A stretch of 64,000 bases of DNA from Paramesorhizobium endophyticum (GCF_014640615.1 NZ_BMHH01000005.1:62001-126000); one strand, 5' to 3'; positions 39,766 through 49,996 are shown, counted from the stretch's first letter. The notes: a model not told the origin generated them from the letters alone. Made by a program: numbers and translations.

Positions 39766-41046
39766 ATGACCCGCATTGCCGTTATCGGAGCCGGAATCAC
39801 CGGCATTACGACCGCTTATGCCCTCGTCCGCCAGGGCTACGAGGTGACCGTCTTCGACCGCAACCGCTATGCGGCGATGGAAACCTCCTTTGCCAATGGC
39901 GGCCAGCTTTCGGCTTCCAACGCGGAAGTCTGGAACAGCTGGGCAACGGTGCTCAAGGGCATCAAATGGATGTTCCGCAAGGATGCGCCGCTGCTGATGA
40001 ACCCCATGCCCTCCTGGCATAAATATTCCTGGATGGCGGAGTTCGTCGCGAACATTCCCCATTACGAGAAGAACACGATCGCCACCACCCGGCTCGCCAT
40101 CGAGGCGCGCAAGCATATGTTCGAGATCGCCCAGACGGAGGGGATTGATTTCGACCTGGAGCGCCGCGGTATCCTGCATATCTACCGCACCGCCAAGGGC
40201 TATGACCACGCGGCGCGCGTCAACAAATTGCTTGGGGCGGGCGGGCTGGAGCGCAACCCCGTTTCCGCCTCCGAAATCCGCAATATCGAGCCGGCGCTGA
40301 CCGGCCCGCTTTATGGCGGTTTCTTCACTCCGTCGGACTCGACCGGCGACATTCACAAATTCACGCGCGGCCTGGCGGATGCCTGCCTGCGCAAGGGCGT
40401 CACCATCATCGCCAATGCCGATGTGCGCCAGCTGACCCATGCGGATGACGGCGTTACCGTCGAATGGGCGGAAGCCACGCACAAGGGCGAACCCGTAAGG
40501 GCCGAAAAGACCCGCTTCGACGGGCTCGTCGTCTGTGCCGGCGTCGGCAGCCGCAAATTTGCCGCGCAGCTGGGCGACCGGGTGAATATCTATCCGGTGA
40601 AGGGCTATTCGATCACCATCAGCCTCGACGACGCCGAGAGCCAGAAGGCCGCTCCGTGGGTGAGCCTGCTCGACGATGACGCGAAGATCGTGACGAGCCG
40701 CCTTGGCGCAGGACGCCTGCGCGTGGCCGGAACGGCGGAATATAATGGCGAGAACCGCGACATCCGCTACGACCGCATCAAGCCGCTCATCGACTGGAGC
40801 ACTGATCTCTTCCCGGACATGAACACGTCGAGCGTCGTGCCCTGGGCGGGCCTTCGCCCGATGATGCCGGACATGATGCCGCGCGTCGGACAGGGCAAGC
40901 ATCCGCGCGTCTTCTACAACACCGGCCATGGGCATCTGGGCTGGACGCTTTCGGCGGCGACGGCGGAGATGGTGGCGGGCCATGTCGCCTCGAAATTTCC
41001 CGCGGACGGTGAAGCCAAGCCGGTTTTTAGAATAGCCGCCGAATAA
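39766..41046 (+). CDS. dadA: D-amino-acid dehydrogenase, FAD-dependent (DadA-like)
   Basis: A 426-residue FAD-dependent oxidoreductase of the DAO family. The FAD-binding GAGITGITTAYAL is at the N-terminus, KGYSITISL lies in the substrate domain, and GLRPMMPDMMP with NTGHGHLGWT is at the C-terminus. It resembles E. coli DadA. It would deaminate small D-amino acids, or glycine, and pass electrons to the respiratory chain. The tandem glycine riboswitch upstream suggests glycine or a related amino acid controls it. A two-codon ATG-TCA-TGA overlaps the start. Confidence 0.92.
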   Translation: MTRIAVIGAGITGITTAYALVRQGYEVTVFDRNRYAAMETSFANGGQLSASNAEVWNSWATVLKGIKWMFRKDAPLLMNPMPSWHKYSWMAEFVANIPHYEKNTIATTRLAIEARKHMFEIAQTEGIDFDLERRGILHIYRTAKGYDHAARVNKLLGAGGLERNPVSASEIRNIEPALTGPLYGGFFTPSDSTGDIHKFTRGLADACLRKGVTIIANADVRQLTHADDGVTVEWAEATHKGEPVRAEKTRFDGLVVCAGVGSRKFAAQLGDRVNIYPVKGYSITISLDDAESQKAAPWVSLLDDDAKIVTSRLGAGRLRVAGTAEYNGENRDIRYDRIKPLIDWSTDLFPDMNTSSVVPWAGLRPMMPDMMPRVGQGKHPRVFYNTGHGHLGWTLSAATAEMVAGHVASKFPADGEAKPVFRIAAE

Positions 41047-41073
41047 CAGCCATTAAATCGACACAATATTCAC

Positions 41074-41105
41074 CGCCGGGGGCATCGCTCCCGGCGTTTC
41101 TTTTG
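41074..41105 (+). terminator. Rho-independent terminator of dadA
   Basis: Stem CGCCGGG/CCCGGCG with a small loop, followed by TTTCTTTTG, about 27 bases after the stop codon. Confidence 0.85.
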
Positions 41106-41340
41106 TGGAGAATGTAAAGAACGCGTGAAGTCCCGGTGAGGCTGTTGAATAATACAGCCCGGAACACCTACATGGGATTTATGAAATCTCTCATGGACTG
41201 TTCAGAAACGAAATCCATGGAACGGTTTTACTTTTAATGAAAACACGGGGGCAGCCCTTGCTTTCCTCCATTGCGGGGAGGGGCGGACGAGAAGTCCGAA
41301 ACGGGACGGGGCGGACGGCTACCCTCATGGCTAGGAAATG

Positions 41341-42513
41341 ATGACCTTCGTCCCCTCCGCGCTGCTGGCCATTTTCGCCTTGACCTTCACGGGCATCTGG
41401 GGCGCGTGCAGAATGTCCCTCGCAGGCTACAGGTGCAACTTCCTGCTGGTCTATGCCGCGTCGTTCCTTGCCCTCAGCCTTGCGATGCTGGCGCAAAGCG
41501 CGCGTATTCCCGCCGATGCGGGATATAATTCGATGGTTTTGGGCTCGCTCTATATCATAGCCTGCCTTCTCCTGACGAAAGGCGTCCTGGCGCGGTCCGG
41601 ACGCGCGCTGCCGACCCCGCTTTACCTCGCGGCCTTTTTCATCATCCTCATCCCCTTTGCCTATTTCCAGTACGTCGACAGGAGCCTGGCCGCCCGCATC
41701 TATTTTCTCAATTTCGGAATGGGCGCTATATTCCTTTATCTCGCCGCGCGGGCCAGTTTCCTGCGCCGGGGATCGGTCGCGGACCGCATTCTCTTCTGGC
41801 TCATCGTGGCGTTGGCAGTCCACTTCTTCCTGCGCACGCTTCTGACCGTCCACTCCATCGCGCCGATCGAGAACCTGCCCACCCAGGCAGTGCCGACCGG
41901 CTTCCTCACCACAAGCTTCTGGGGCTGGACCGAGATTTGCGCCGCGCTTTTCACCGTCGCCGTGGGGCTGGGACTCATCACCATTTCCGGCGCCGACATT
42001 GTCGACCACTTGCGCGAGGAGCGCGACACGGACCCGCTGACCGGCGCGCTGAACCGGCGCGGGCTCGATTCCCACGCCCCACTGCTTGTGGCCAGGAACA
42101 GGCAATCAGCCGTGAGCATCATCGTCTGCGACCTTGATTATTTCAAAAGCATCAACGACACCTATGGGCATGCCGTGGGCGATACGGTGCTGGCGCATTT
42201 CACGCAGATCCTCAGGAAATCGATCCGTTCCGCCGATCTCGTCGCGCGCGTCGGCGGCGAGGAGTTCGTCCTCGTCCTGGGCGGGATGAATGTGGAAAAC
42301 GCCTATCTGATTGCCGAGCGCATCCGCAAGGCGGTGCAGAGCGAGCATTTCGACAAGGTCGCGCCGACGCAGATCATCACCTGCAGCTTCGGCATCACCG
42401 GATTGCGCAGGGATGAAGATCTCTGGGCCGCGGTGAAGCGCGCCGATGGCATCCTTTACGCCGCCAAGAATGCCGGGCGGAACCGCACCTATGCGGAAGG
42501 CATCGCCGCCTGA
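41341..42513 (+). CDS. Membrane-bound diguanylate cyclase (GGDEF protein)
   Basis: About 390 residues. The first 215 contain seven or so hydrophobic helices with no recognised sensory family. The C-terminal GGDEF domain has DPLTGALNRRGL, FKSINDTYGHAVGD and the active-site GGEEF. An inhibitory-site RSAD lies five residues before GGEEF, so product inhibition by cyclic di-GMP is expected. The start is at 41341 or 41338 (adjacent ATGs); AGGA spacing favours 41341. Confidence 0.92.
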   Translation: MTFVPSALLAIFALTFTGIWGACRMSLAGYRCNFLLVYAASFLALSLAMLAQSARIPADAGYNSMVLGSLYIIACLLLTKGVLARSGRALPTPLYLAAFFIILIPFAYFQYVDRSLAARIYFLNFGMGAIFLYLAARASFLRRGSVADRILFWLIVALAVHFFLRTLLTVHSIAPIENLPTQAVPTGFLTTSFWGWTEICAALFTVAVGLGLITISGADIVDHLREERDTDPLTGALNRRGLDSHAPLLVARNRQSAVSIIVCDLDYFKSINDTYGHAVGDTVLAHFTQILRKSIRSADLVARVGGEEFVLVLGGMNVENAYLIAERIRKAVQSEHFDKVAPTQIITCSFGITGLRRDEDLWAAVKRADGILYAAKNAGRNRTYAEGIAA

Positions 42514-42524
42514 ATTCTACGCGA

Positions 42525-43235
42525 TCACGCGACCACGATGGGCGCCTTGCCGGGCACGCGGTTATAAAGGTCGATGATGTCCTGGTTCATCAGCCGCACG
42601 CAGCCGGAAGACATTGCCTGTCCGATAGACCACCATTCCGGCGAGCCATGAATGCGGTAGCCGGTGTCGGCACCGCTTTGGAAGATGTAGAGGGCGCGGG
42701 CGCCAAGCGGGTTGTGCGGGCCCGGCTCCATACCGTTGCGATATTGCTCGAGCTCGGGCTTGCGCTGGATCATCTCCGGCGGCGGCGTCCAGCGCGGCCA
42801 TTGCTTCTTGTATTGCACATTGGCGCGGCCCGACCAGCGGAACCCATCCTTGCCGATACCGACGCCATAGCGAATGGCTTCCCCACCCGGCTGCACCAGA
42901 TAGAGGAAACGGTCTTTCAGACTGACCACGATGGTGCCGGGCGCTTCGCCCGTCGGATCGGGAACGATCTGGCGGCGAAACTGCTTCGGCACTTTTTCAT
43001 AGGGAATGGCAGGCAGGGAGTAAGGCCCCTCCTGGACAGCGGCATACATGACATCGGGTGTGGTGATCGCCCTGTCCACGCTGATCTGCGGGCGGATCGC
43101 CCCCGTCGGCATGGTGTCGAGATTGAGGCCCGACATGTCAAAAGTCTGGGAACATCCAGCCGCGCCGGTGAGCGCCACCGCCCCGGCCCCGAAAATGAAT
43201 GCCCGGCGGTTCAGATAATCCGGTTCTCTCGACAT
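42525..43235 (-). CDS. L,D-transpeptidase (YkuD), Tat-like lipoprotein
   Basis: A 236-residue exported protein. The N-terminus has a twin-arginine stretch (LNRRAFIFG) and then a possible lipobox ending TGAAGC. The YkuD domain (about 105-235) carries IHGSPEWWSIGQAMSSGCVRLMNQD; the catalytic cysteine is present, but the usual SHGC reads SSGC. The family forms 3-3 peptidoglycan cross-links or links outer-membrane proteins to the wall. The ATG at 43235 is preferred over an upstream TTG. Confidence 0.9.
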   Translation of the reverse strand: MSREPDYLNRRAFIFGAGAVALTGAAGCSQTFDMSGLNLDTMPTGAIRPQISVDRAITTPDVMYAAVQEGPYSLPAIPYEKVPKQFRRQIVPDPTGEAPGTIVVSLKDRFLYLVQPGGEAIRYGVGIGKDGFRWSGRANVQYKKQWPRWTPPPEMIQRKPELEQYRNGMEPGPHNPLGARALYIFQSGADTGYRIHGSPEWWSIGQAMSSGCVRLMNQDIIDLYNRVPGKAPIVVA

Positions 43236-43371
43236 GGATGCTACACAACCCCAACACAACGAATGAGGCGACTTTGCCTCATTCGTGGTTGATGAAGCGT
43301 TAAGGGCCGTGACTTGTGCCGGACCGCCTGGCTGTTATAAGCGCGACAGTGAATTGCCAGGAGAAGCGGCC

Positions 43372-43668
43372 ATGTCGGGCGAAGACTATGTTTACGACGA
43401 AGCGACGGGAGAGTGGCGGCCGGCTTCGGAACTGGCCGCCGCCGGTGAAGCAAGCACCGAAGTGCGGGACGCTTCCGGAAACCTTCTCAAGGATGGCGAT
43501 TCGGTCACCCTCATCAAGGATCTGAAGGTCAAAGGCGCCAACCAGACCTTGAAGCAGGGCACGGTCATAAAATCGATCCGGCTAACGGACAATCCGGAAG
43601 AGATCGACTGCCGCCACGATGCGATCAAAGGCCTCGTCCTGCGTACCGAGTTCGTCCGCAAGCGTTAA
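43372..43668 (+). CDS. PhnA/YjdM-like protein lacking the zinc ribbon
   Basis: A 98-residue protein whose C-terminal two-thirds match the PhnA/YjdM domain: DASGNLLKDGDSVTLIKDLKVKG and the VLRTEFVRK end. In E. coli YjdM a Cys4 zinc ribbon forms the N-terminus; here it is replaced by about 30 acidic residues with no such cysteines. The start has AGGAG upstream. Function is unknown; the name from phosphonate use is historical. Confidence 0.85.
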   Translation: MSGEDYVYDEATGEWRPASELAAAGEASTEVRDASGNLLKDGDSVTLIKDLKVKGANQTLKQGTVIKSIRLTDNPEEIDCRHDAIKGLVLRTEFVRKR

Positions 43669-43706
43669 GCGACTCCCTATTCCCCCGGAAGGCCCACACA
43701 CCGGGA

Positions 43707-46700
43707 TCAATAATCCTTCTCGTAGAACACACCCACGCTCGAATCGGTGGTGCCGAGGGCGCCCTTGGCTTTGAGGTTCTTCGTGATATCGAGGTTGATC
43801 GTGGCTTTGGTGTTGCCTTCCGCGCCCGCTTCCACGCCGAGATAGACATTGTCCCTGATATAGCGGCCAGCGCGCACCCCGGCATTGCCTTTCGCATCGG
43901 TGACGATATCGAGATCGTCGAGGCCGGTGCTTCGGCGGAGGCTGCCGAGGAGCGAGGTGTTCTTACCGCCCGCCAGTTCCGCCGCGGCGGCGGCGAGCTG
44001 CGCGATCTGGAAGGCGGAGAGCTCGTTGAGCGAGCGGTCGAAGATCAGCCGCGCCAGCACTTCGTCCTGCGGTAGCTCCGGCTGCGATGAGAAGGTGATC
44101 GACGGGTCGTCCACCGTGCCCGCCACGGTGATGACGACGACGATGTCGCTGCGCTCCGCCCGCGCGACGAAATTCAATTGCGGGTTCAGGTCCCCCACCA
44201 GCGTCACCTGCCCTTCGTCGAAGGTGATGCGCTGGCTCAAGAGGTCGAGGCGACCGCGCCGCAGTGTAAAGCCGCCGACGGGGCGGATATTGGTCACCGG
44301 CCCGGTCAGGCGCACGGAGCCGCCCAGTTCCACATCGAGCCCGCGACCGCGCACGAAGATGCGGTTCGGCGCACTGACTTCCACATCAAGGCGCACGACG
44401 CTCGGGCGCGCGGTGGGCCTGGGAACGCCGCCACGGCTAACGACCTTGGCGCGCTCCAGGGTGCGCTCCACGGCGCGCGGCGTGAAGATATGCTTCACAT
44501 CAATATTGGCCGCGCCGCCGCCCAGCTTTTCCGGCACGGAGATTTCAGCCTTCTCCACATCGATGCGCCCCGAAATCAACGGGTCGCGCAGGAGCGGGCC
44601 GGTGATGGCGAGGCCGCCATTGAAGGTCGCGACGATCATGTCGCCATCGGCATAGCGGGTGCGGTTGAAGGTAAGGCGAAGATCGGCGGGGAAATTGGCG
44701 GCAGCATCGAGGGAGATAGTGCCGTTGGCGCTCATCGAGCCACCGGTGGAGAGCGCGGCGGCGGCATTGCGGATCGTCACCGTCTGCCCGTCCATGCTGC
44801 CCATGACGTTGATGTTGCGCAGCTCGACATTCGTCTGCGGGTCGATGAGCCGCGCGCCATTGGCCGAGAACATGCCCCGGACGGACGGCTTCTCGAAGCT
44901 GCCTGAAACATTGGCGGTCAAGGACAGCGTGCCCGATGCCTGCGCGCCACGGTCCGCCAGGAAGCGGTTGGCGAGGGTGAGCGGCACGCTGCCGGTCACA
45001 TCGACGCCGAGCCCCGAGCCCGAAAGCGGCACACGGCCCTTGCCCGACAGGGTGAAGCCCTGCGGGCCGTCTATGGTGACGGAGGATAGATCCACCGCCT
45101 TGTCGGCATAGCGGCCGTCCGCGCGCAAGGTAAGCGGCGCGAGGCCGTTGTCGCGCAGCGGCTTTGCGGCAAGTTCCGCGCCGCTGACATCGAAGGTCGC
45201 GGTGGGATTGGCGCGGGTGCCGCCGATCCGGGCGGTGCCGTTGACGGTGCCGCCCAGTTCCAGATCCGGACGGAAAGTGTTGGCGATGGCAAGGGGCAGG
45301 TCGCGGATGGCAATTGAGAGGCCGAGCGTATCGGCTATCGCACCGCTCAAGGACACCTGCCCGCCGCCGACATCGAGCAGAATATCGCCGAGCGTAATAT
45401 TCTGGCCCTTCACATTGATCGTCGCCGGCTGCACCAGCCTTGCGGCCAGCGCGCCCTGGCGCAGATCGGCATGGCCGAGCGACAGGAGATAACCGCCATT
45501 CTGCGGCTCCAGCGCGCCCCCCAGAGCGGCGGTCGTGCCGTTCTTCAGCTTGGCGTTTGCGGAAAAGTCGGTTTTCGTTCCTGCCTGCGCGGCTTTGGCA
45601 TCGAGGCTATCGACTGCCTGCCCGCCGAGAACCATATCGCGCGCGGTGATGGTGCCGTTTCCGGCGGGAACGCCGAAGAGGTCGCGCACATTGGCAGCTA
45701 TATCCGCCGTGCCGATCTGGTTTTCATCCGCTTTGAGATTGCGCACCGAGGCGGTGATATCGGCGTTCTGGCGGCCGTCCTGATGATCGAGGCTGATATC
45801 GGCCTTGGCCGCGCCTGTCGCATCCATCAGAAGCAGCGCCGCGGCGGTGGAAACATCGGTCGCGTCGAGCGAGAGTTTGCCCTGGTAGAGTCCGTCAGCC
45901 GCCTGGGTGATGCCGCCGGTGATGCGCGTGCCGCCTGCGGTGAAGGCGAGATCGGAGAGGCGTTTTTCGCCATTGGCAAGGGCCAGCAGCGTGGAGAGAT
46001 CGACGCGCTCACCATTCAAAAAAGCAAGGCCTTTGACCGCACCGCTCAGATCGCCCTTGTCGAGCGTACCGTTGAAATCGACCGCGCCTTCGGAGAGCTT
46101 GCGGCCCGCCAGCGTACCCTGCGGTACGGCGGCATGGGCGGAAAGAGCGATCTTGTCTTCCTGCCCCTTGGCGCTTCCCTTCAAAGTCAGTTTTCCGGAT
46201 GCCTTCTCGGAAAGCAGCGCCAGATCGGCCAGCGCCACGCCGAAATCGAAATCGGCGGATTTGGAGGAGAAGGTGCCGTTGGCTGTGATTTCACTTTGCG
46301 GATTGCCGATGCGGAAATCCCGAGCGGTAAGGCCGCGCTCGTCGCGTGCGACGCCGCCGGTCAGGCGCGTTTCGCCCGCTATGATGCGGTCCACCACCTC
46401 ATTGCTCACGCGCATTCCGTTTGCGTCGCCATCGAGCGTCAGGTCGAACGCGCCGGACAGCGGCTTGATCGTGCCATTGGCCTTCAAATCGAGACGGCCC
46501 GCGAGATCGCGCCCGGCGAGCGCGGAGAAGGGCGCGATGCTCTCCGCTTTCACGCTCGTTTCTCCGTCGAAGACATAATCCTTGATGTTGCCCTTGAGAC
46601 CGACGCTGAGGCCATTGCCCGCAATCTCGGCGTTGGCAAGGCGCACCGGCGTTCCCGCCTGCCAAGCACCATCGGCAGTAAGGCGGATGGTGTCACCCAG

Positions 46701-48044
46701 CGCCTTGGCGATATCAGCGCGCTTGGCAGTGATGCCTGAGACATCGCCATTGACGTTGAAGGTAATGTGCCGCGCCGTGGGCAGGTTCAGGTTTTCCGCG
46801 ACGCCGCCCATCTTCAGCGCCACCGCGCGGGCGGCGAAGCTGTCCGTGGTCAGATTTCCGATATCGAGCGAGCCGGTCCAGTCATTGGTTGGACGGTCGC
46901 CAAAGGCCACATGCAGCGCGGCATTTTCCACCGTCGTCTGGCCGCCCGGAACCGGCAGAACCACTTTCTTTCCCGCGGGGTCGGCGAGGCGCGCATCGAC
47001 GCGCAGGCGGTTCAGGAAGCCGTCCGCGCCGGTTTCGGCGGAGGCGGTCAGGTTCAGCGCCGCGCTCGTCAGGTCGAGCCCATCGATGCGCATCCCGCCC
47101 CCGTCCTTGACAAGGCCATGGGCGGCGAGCACCGTCTCGGCTCCGAAGAAATCGCGGAACATGGGCGAGACGAGCACGGCAATCGGCCCGCGAAAATCGC
47201 TGCGGAAGCCGAGGCCGCCATTTTGCTTGTCCAGGCTGACAAGGCCCGTCAGCACGCGCCTGCTTGCGGCGTCGAGCGCGAGGTTCAAATCGAGACTATC
47301 GAGCGGACCGGCCCCGGACACCGTCAGGTCCACAGGTGGACGTCCCTCGATGTTCAGGAGATTGGCGACGATGCCGTTGGCGGGCTCCGACAGTTTCAGA
47401 TTGAGGTTCAATTCGCGCGTCTTGTTGGCGTAGGCGGCAGCCAGATGAAGCTGGCCGCCCGGCCCGTCGAGCCGCTGAATATCGAGCACGGTGTCGAGCG
47501 AGCCGTCGGCGAGGCTCAACCGCCCATTGGCTGCGAGTTCCGAAGCGAGGCCGAAGACATCCTTGCCGAAGGTCAGATGCGCAACATTCAATTGGTCGAG
47601 ATTGATGGCAAGCGGCAGTTCCGGCAGGCTGAAGCCCCGCGCCTCCGGCGATGGCAGGCTGTCGTCGGGCAGAGGCTTGCGGATGACGTCGATGCGGTCG
47701 GCGGCGAGCGTCTGGACGCTGAGCCGCCCGGCCAGCAGCGCGGCGCGGCTCCAGACGATGCGCGCATTGGTGACGCGAAGCCACACGCCTTCGCGGTCGG
47801 CCACAGTGATGGAACCGATGGTGGCTTCCGATGACAGCGCGCCCTGAATGCCCGAAATGGTGATGCGGCGGTTCGGCGTGGAAAGCTGGTTTTCCACGAA
47901 GGAGAGGAAATACGATTTTTCTTCTTCGGCATTTTGCTGCGCAAAAGCCGGCGCGTTTTGCTGCGGGGCAGCGGGTGCATTTTCCTGCGCGAAGGCGGGA
48001 AACGCGAACAGAAGAAGGGCGATGAGAGCGAACAATCGGGTCAA
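43707..48044 (-). CDS. tamB: Translocation and assembly module protein TamB
   Basis: A 1445-residue envelope protein: one N-terminal signal/anchor helix (about 1-18), a very long repetitive beta-rich AsmA/TamB-type body, and the conserved C-terminal DUF490 domain ending in VGVFYEKDY. TamB spans the periplasm and, with TamA, supports outer-membrane protein insertion or phospholipid movement. Its TTG start overlaps the tamA stop by four bases (TTGA), so the pair is translationally coupled. Confidence 0.94.
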   Translation of the reverse strand: MTRLFALIALLLFAFPAFAQENAPAAPQQNAPAFAQQNAEEEKSYFLSFVENQLSTPNRRITISGIQGALSSEATIGSITVADREGVWLRVTNARIVWSRAALLAGRLSVQTLAADRIDVIRKPLPDDSLPSPEARGFSLPELPLAINLDQLNVAHLTFGKDVFGLASELAANGRLSLADGSLDTVLDIQRLDGPGGQLHLAAAYANKTRELNLNLKLSEPANGIVANLLNIEGRPPVDLTVSGAGPLDSLDLNLALDAASRRVLTGLVSLDKQNGGLGFRSDFRGPIAVLVSPMFRDFFGAETVLAAHGLVKDGGGMRIDGLDLTSAALNLTASAETGADGFLNRLRVDARLADPAGKKVVLPVPGGQTTVENAALHVAFGDRPTNDWTGSLDIGNLTTDSFAARAVALKMGGVAENLNLPTARHITFNVNGDVSGITAKRADIAKALGDTIRLTADGAWQAGTPVRLANAEIAGNGLSVGLKGNIKDYVFDGETSVKAESIAPFSALAGRDLAGRLDLKANGTIKPLSGAFDLTLDGDANGMRVSNEVVDRIIAGETRLTGGVARDERGLTARDFRIGNPQSEITANGTFSSKSADFDFGVALADLALLSEKASGKLTLKGSAKGQEDKIALSAHAAVPQGTLAGRKLSEGAVDFNGTLDKGDLSGAVKGLAFLNGERVDLSTLLALANGEKRLSDLAFTAGGTRITGGITQAADGLYQGKLSLDATDVSTAAALLLMDATGAAKADISLDHQDGRQNADITASVRNLKADENQIGTADIAANVRDLFGVPAGNGTITARDMVLGGQAVDSLDAKAAQAGTKTDFSANAKLKNGTTAALGGALEPQNGGYLLSLGHADLRQGALAARLVQPATINVKGQNITLGDILLDVGGGQVSLSGAIADTLGLSIAIRDLPLAIANTFRPDLELGGTVNGTARIGGTRANPTATFDVSGAELAAKPLRDNGLAPLTLRADGRYADKAVDLSSVTIDGPQGFTLSGKGRVPLSGSGLGVDVTGSVPLTLANRFLADRGAQASGTLSLTANVSGSFEKPSVRGMFSANGARLIDPQTNVELRNINVMGSMDGQTVTIRNAAAALSTGGSMSANGTISLDAAANFPADLRLTFNRTRYADGDMIVATFNGGLAITGPLLRDPLISGRIDVEKAEISVPEKLGGGAANIDVKHIFTPRAVERTLERAKVVSRGGVPRPTARPSVVRLDVEVSAPNRIFVRGRGLDVELGGSVRLTGPVTNIRPVGGFTLRRGRLDLLSQRITFDEGQVTLVGDLNPQLNFVARAERSDIVVVITVAGTVDDPSITFSSQPELPQDEVLARLIFDRSLNELSAFQIAQLAAAAAELAGGKNTSLLGSLRRSTGLDDLDIVTDAKGNAGVRAGRYIRDNVYLGVEAGAEGNTKATINLDITKNLKAKGALGTTDSSVGVFYEKDY

Positions 48045-49996
48045 AACGCCTGTCCTATGCCAACGTAGAATGCCAAACTCGGATCGCCTGAGCGGCGGTT
48101 GAGGGGAACGCCGATATCGAGGCGGATGGGGCCAAGGCCGGTCTGGTAGCGGATACCGCCGCCGACGCCGACGCTCATCTCCTGCGAGAAGTCGGGGAGC
48201 GTGTCCCTGCCGACATAGCCCGCATCGACGAAACCGACGAGGCCGATATCGTCAGTCACCCGCGCGCGCACCTCGCCCGATGTCTCGACCAGCGAGCGCC
48301 CGCCGATCACATCGCCGGTGGAGGTGACGACGCCGATATTGCGGTAGCCATAGCCGCGCACTGAACCGCCGCCGCCGGCGAAAAACAGCTTGTCGGGCGG
48401 CAGTTGCGATATGTCCGGCCCGGCGATCGCGCCGAACTTGAGACGGCCCGCCAGCACGATGCGGTCATCCTCGCCGAAGCCGTAATAGGTGCGGCCTTCG
48501 GCGGTGAATTTCGTGGCGAAATTGCCGTATTCGAACTCGTAGAACGGCTCGATCACGCCTTCGAGGAAAAAGCCCTTGGTGGCGTCGGTCTTGCTGTCGC
48601 GGCTGTCATAGGTGAGACCGCCCAGCACCCCGGCGGTCAGGAAATCGCGCTTGCCGAAATAATCGTCGTCGAAGCGCGCCTTGGAGATATTGGCGAAGGC
48701 GCGGCCGGTCAGCTCGTCAGTGAAGATATGCGTAAAGCCTGCCAGCCCGGTCACCGCCGTGCGCGTATAGGCGTCGAGCACCTCGCGCTGGGCTATGAGC
48801 GAGGTGACAAAATCCGTGTCCGGCGTGAAGGTGCCGGGCTTGGTAAAGGTGACGCCGCCCAGATAGCTGTAGTTTTTCGGATCGAAGGCTTTGTCCTTCG
48901 TCGATCCGATGCCGCTGACCTTGGCATCGAAACGCAGGCGCTCCGCCTTGCCGAACAGATTACGGTGCATCCAGTAGGTCTCTAAGCCCGCGCCGTCGAG
49001 CGTGGAATAGCTGCCGCCGACGCCGAAGCGGTGCAGCAGGCGTTCCTGCACGCTCAACGTCATGGGCAGGGAGCCGTCCGGCCCGATCTCTTCCGCCTCG
49101 GTGATCGTCGCGGCGCGGAACACTTCCAGCCGGTTCAACCGCTTCCTGGCGCGTTCGATATCGCGCGGATTATAGACCTCGCCCGGCTTCAGCCCCGTCT
49201 GCCGCGCGACGAATTCCGGGTCCATGCGCTCGGTGCCCTTGACCGCCAGCGGGCCGTAATAGGCGCGGCGGCCGGGATCGACGGCAATATCGACATCGAC
49301 CGTATTGTCGCGATGGTCGGCGGTGATGCTGTCCTTCGTGGTCTTCGCCTTGGCGAAACCCTGCCTGCGCCAGCCCTCGACGGCCAGAAGCTGGGCTTTG
49401 ACGATCGTACCCGAAAACGCCACCTTGCCCGGCGCGAAACCTTCGTCCTGCGGCAATTTCGCCGCATCGCGCGGGTCGGCCGGCGGCGGGGCGAGTTCGC
49501 GGATGCTGGTGCGCGCGAAGAGGAATTGCGAGCCGGGATTGACCGATATCGTTATTGCGGACTCAGCAGGCAGTTCCGCATCGATGGGGATATCCGCCGC
49601 CTCACGGCCATTCACGGTAATGCTGATCGTGCCGCCATAGCGGCCATCGCCATAGAGCGCCTCGAGAATGCGGCGGTAATCGCCCCTCGCCTTGGCGAGC
49701 AGGCCTGCCGCGCCGGAGACGGGCTTGTCTTCATCCGCGACGAGGCCGGACGCGCCCTCGACCGTTTCCTTGGCGTCGCTCTCGCTGCCATCGTGATTGC
49801 GGACGTTACCGGTGACGACGACCTGGACCTTGTAGCGCTTCGGATCGGTGATCGAATCGTCCTCGGTCTTCTTCTTCTCCCCCCAAAGGTGGATGCCGAA
49901 GAGTTCGAAGGCGCCGGCGGGGCTAAGCGCGGGCGGGGACACCTGTGCGGCAAGAACAAGCGCGACAATGCCAATTCTTCGCAAGGGCCCTCTCAT
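48041..49996 (-). CDS. tamA: Outer-membrane assembly protein TamA (BamA/Omp85 family)
   Basis: A 651-residue outer-membrane protein. A signal peptide (about 1-30) precedes POTRA domains (roughly 170-330) and a C-terminal Omp85 barrel with the FFAGGGGSVRGYGYR motif in the last third and a terminal aromatic residue. The start at 49996 begins the signal peptide; the open frame continues upstream without homology. tamB follows with a four-base overlap. Confidence 0.92.
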   Translation of the reverse strand: MRGPLRRIGIVALVLAAQVSPPALSPAGAFELFGIHLWGEKKKTEDDSITDPKRYKVQVVVTGNVRNHDGSESDAKETVEGASGLVADEDKPVSGAAGLLAKARGDYRRILEALYGDGRYGGTISITVNGREAADIPIDAELPAESAITISVNPGSQFLFARTSIRELAPPPADPRDAAKLPQDEGFAPGKVAFSGTIVKAQLLAVEGWRRQGFAKAKTTKDSITADHRDNTVDVDIAVDPGRRAYYGPLAVKGTERMDPEFVARQTGLKPGEVYNPRDIERARKRLNRLEVFRAATITEAEEIGPDGSLPMTLSVQERLLHRFGVGGSYSTLDGAGLETYWMHRNLFGKAERLRFDAKVSGIGSTKDKAFDPKNYSYLGGVTFTKPGTFTPDTDFVTSLIAQREVLDAYTRTAVTGLAGFTHIFTDELTGRAFANISKARFDDDYFGKRDFLTAGVLGGLTYDSRDSKTDATKGFFLEGVIEPFYEFEYGNFATKFTAEGRTYYGFGEDDRIVLAGRLKFGAIAGPDISQLPPDKLFFAGGGGSVRGYGYRNIGVVTSTGDVIGGRSLVETSGEVRARVTDDIGLVGFVDAGYVGRDTLPDFSQEMSVGVGGGIRYQTGLGPIRLDIGVPLNRRSGDPSLAFYVGIGQAF

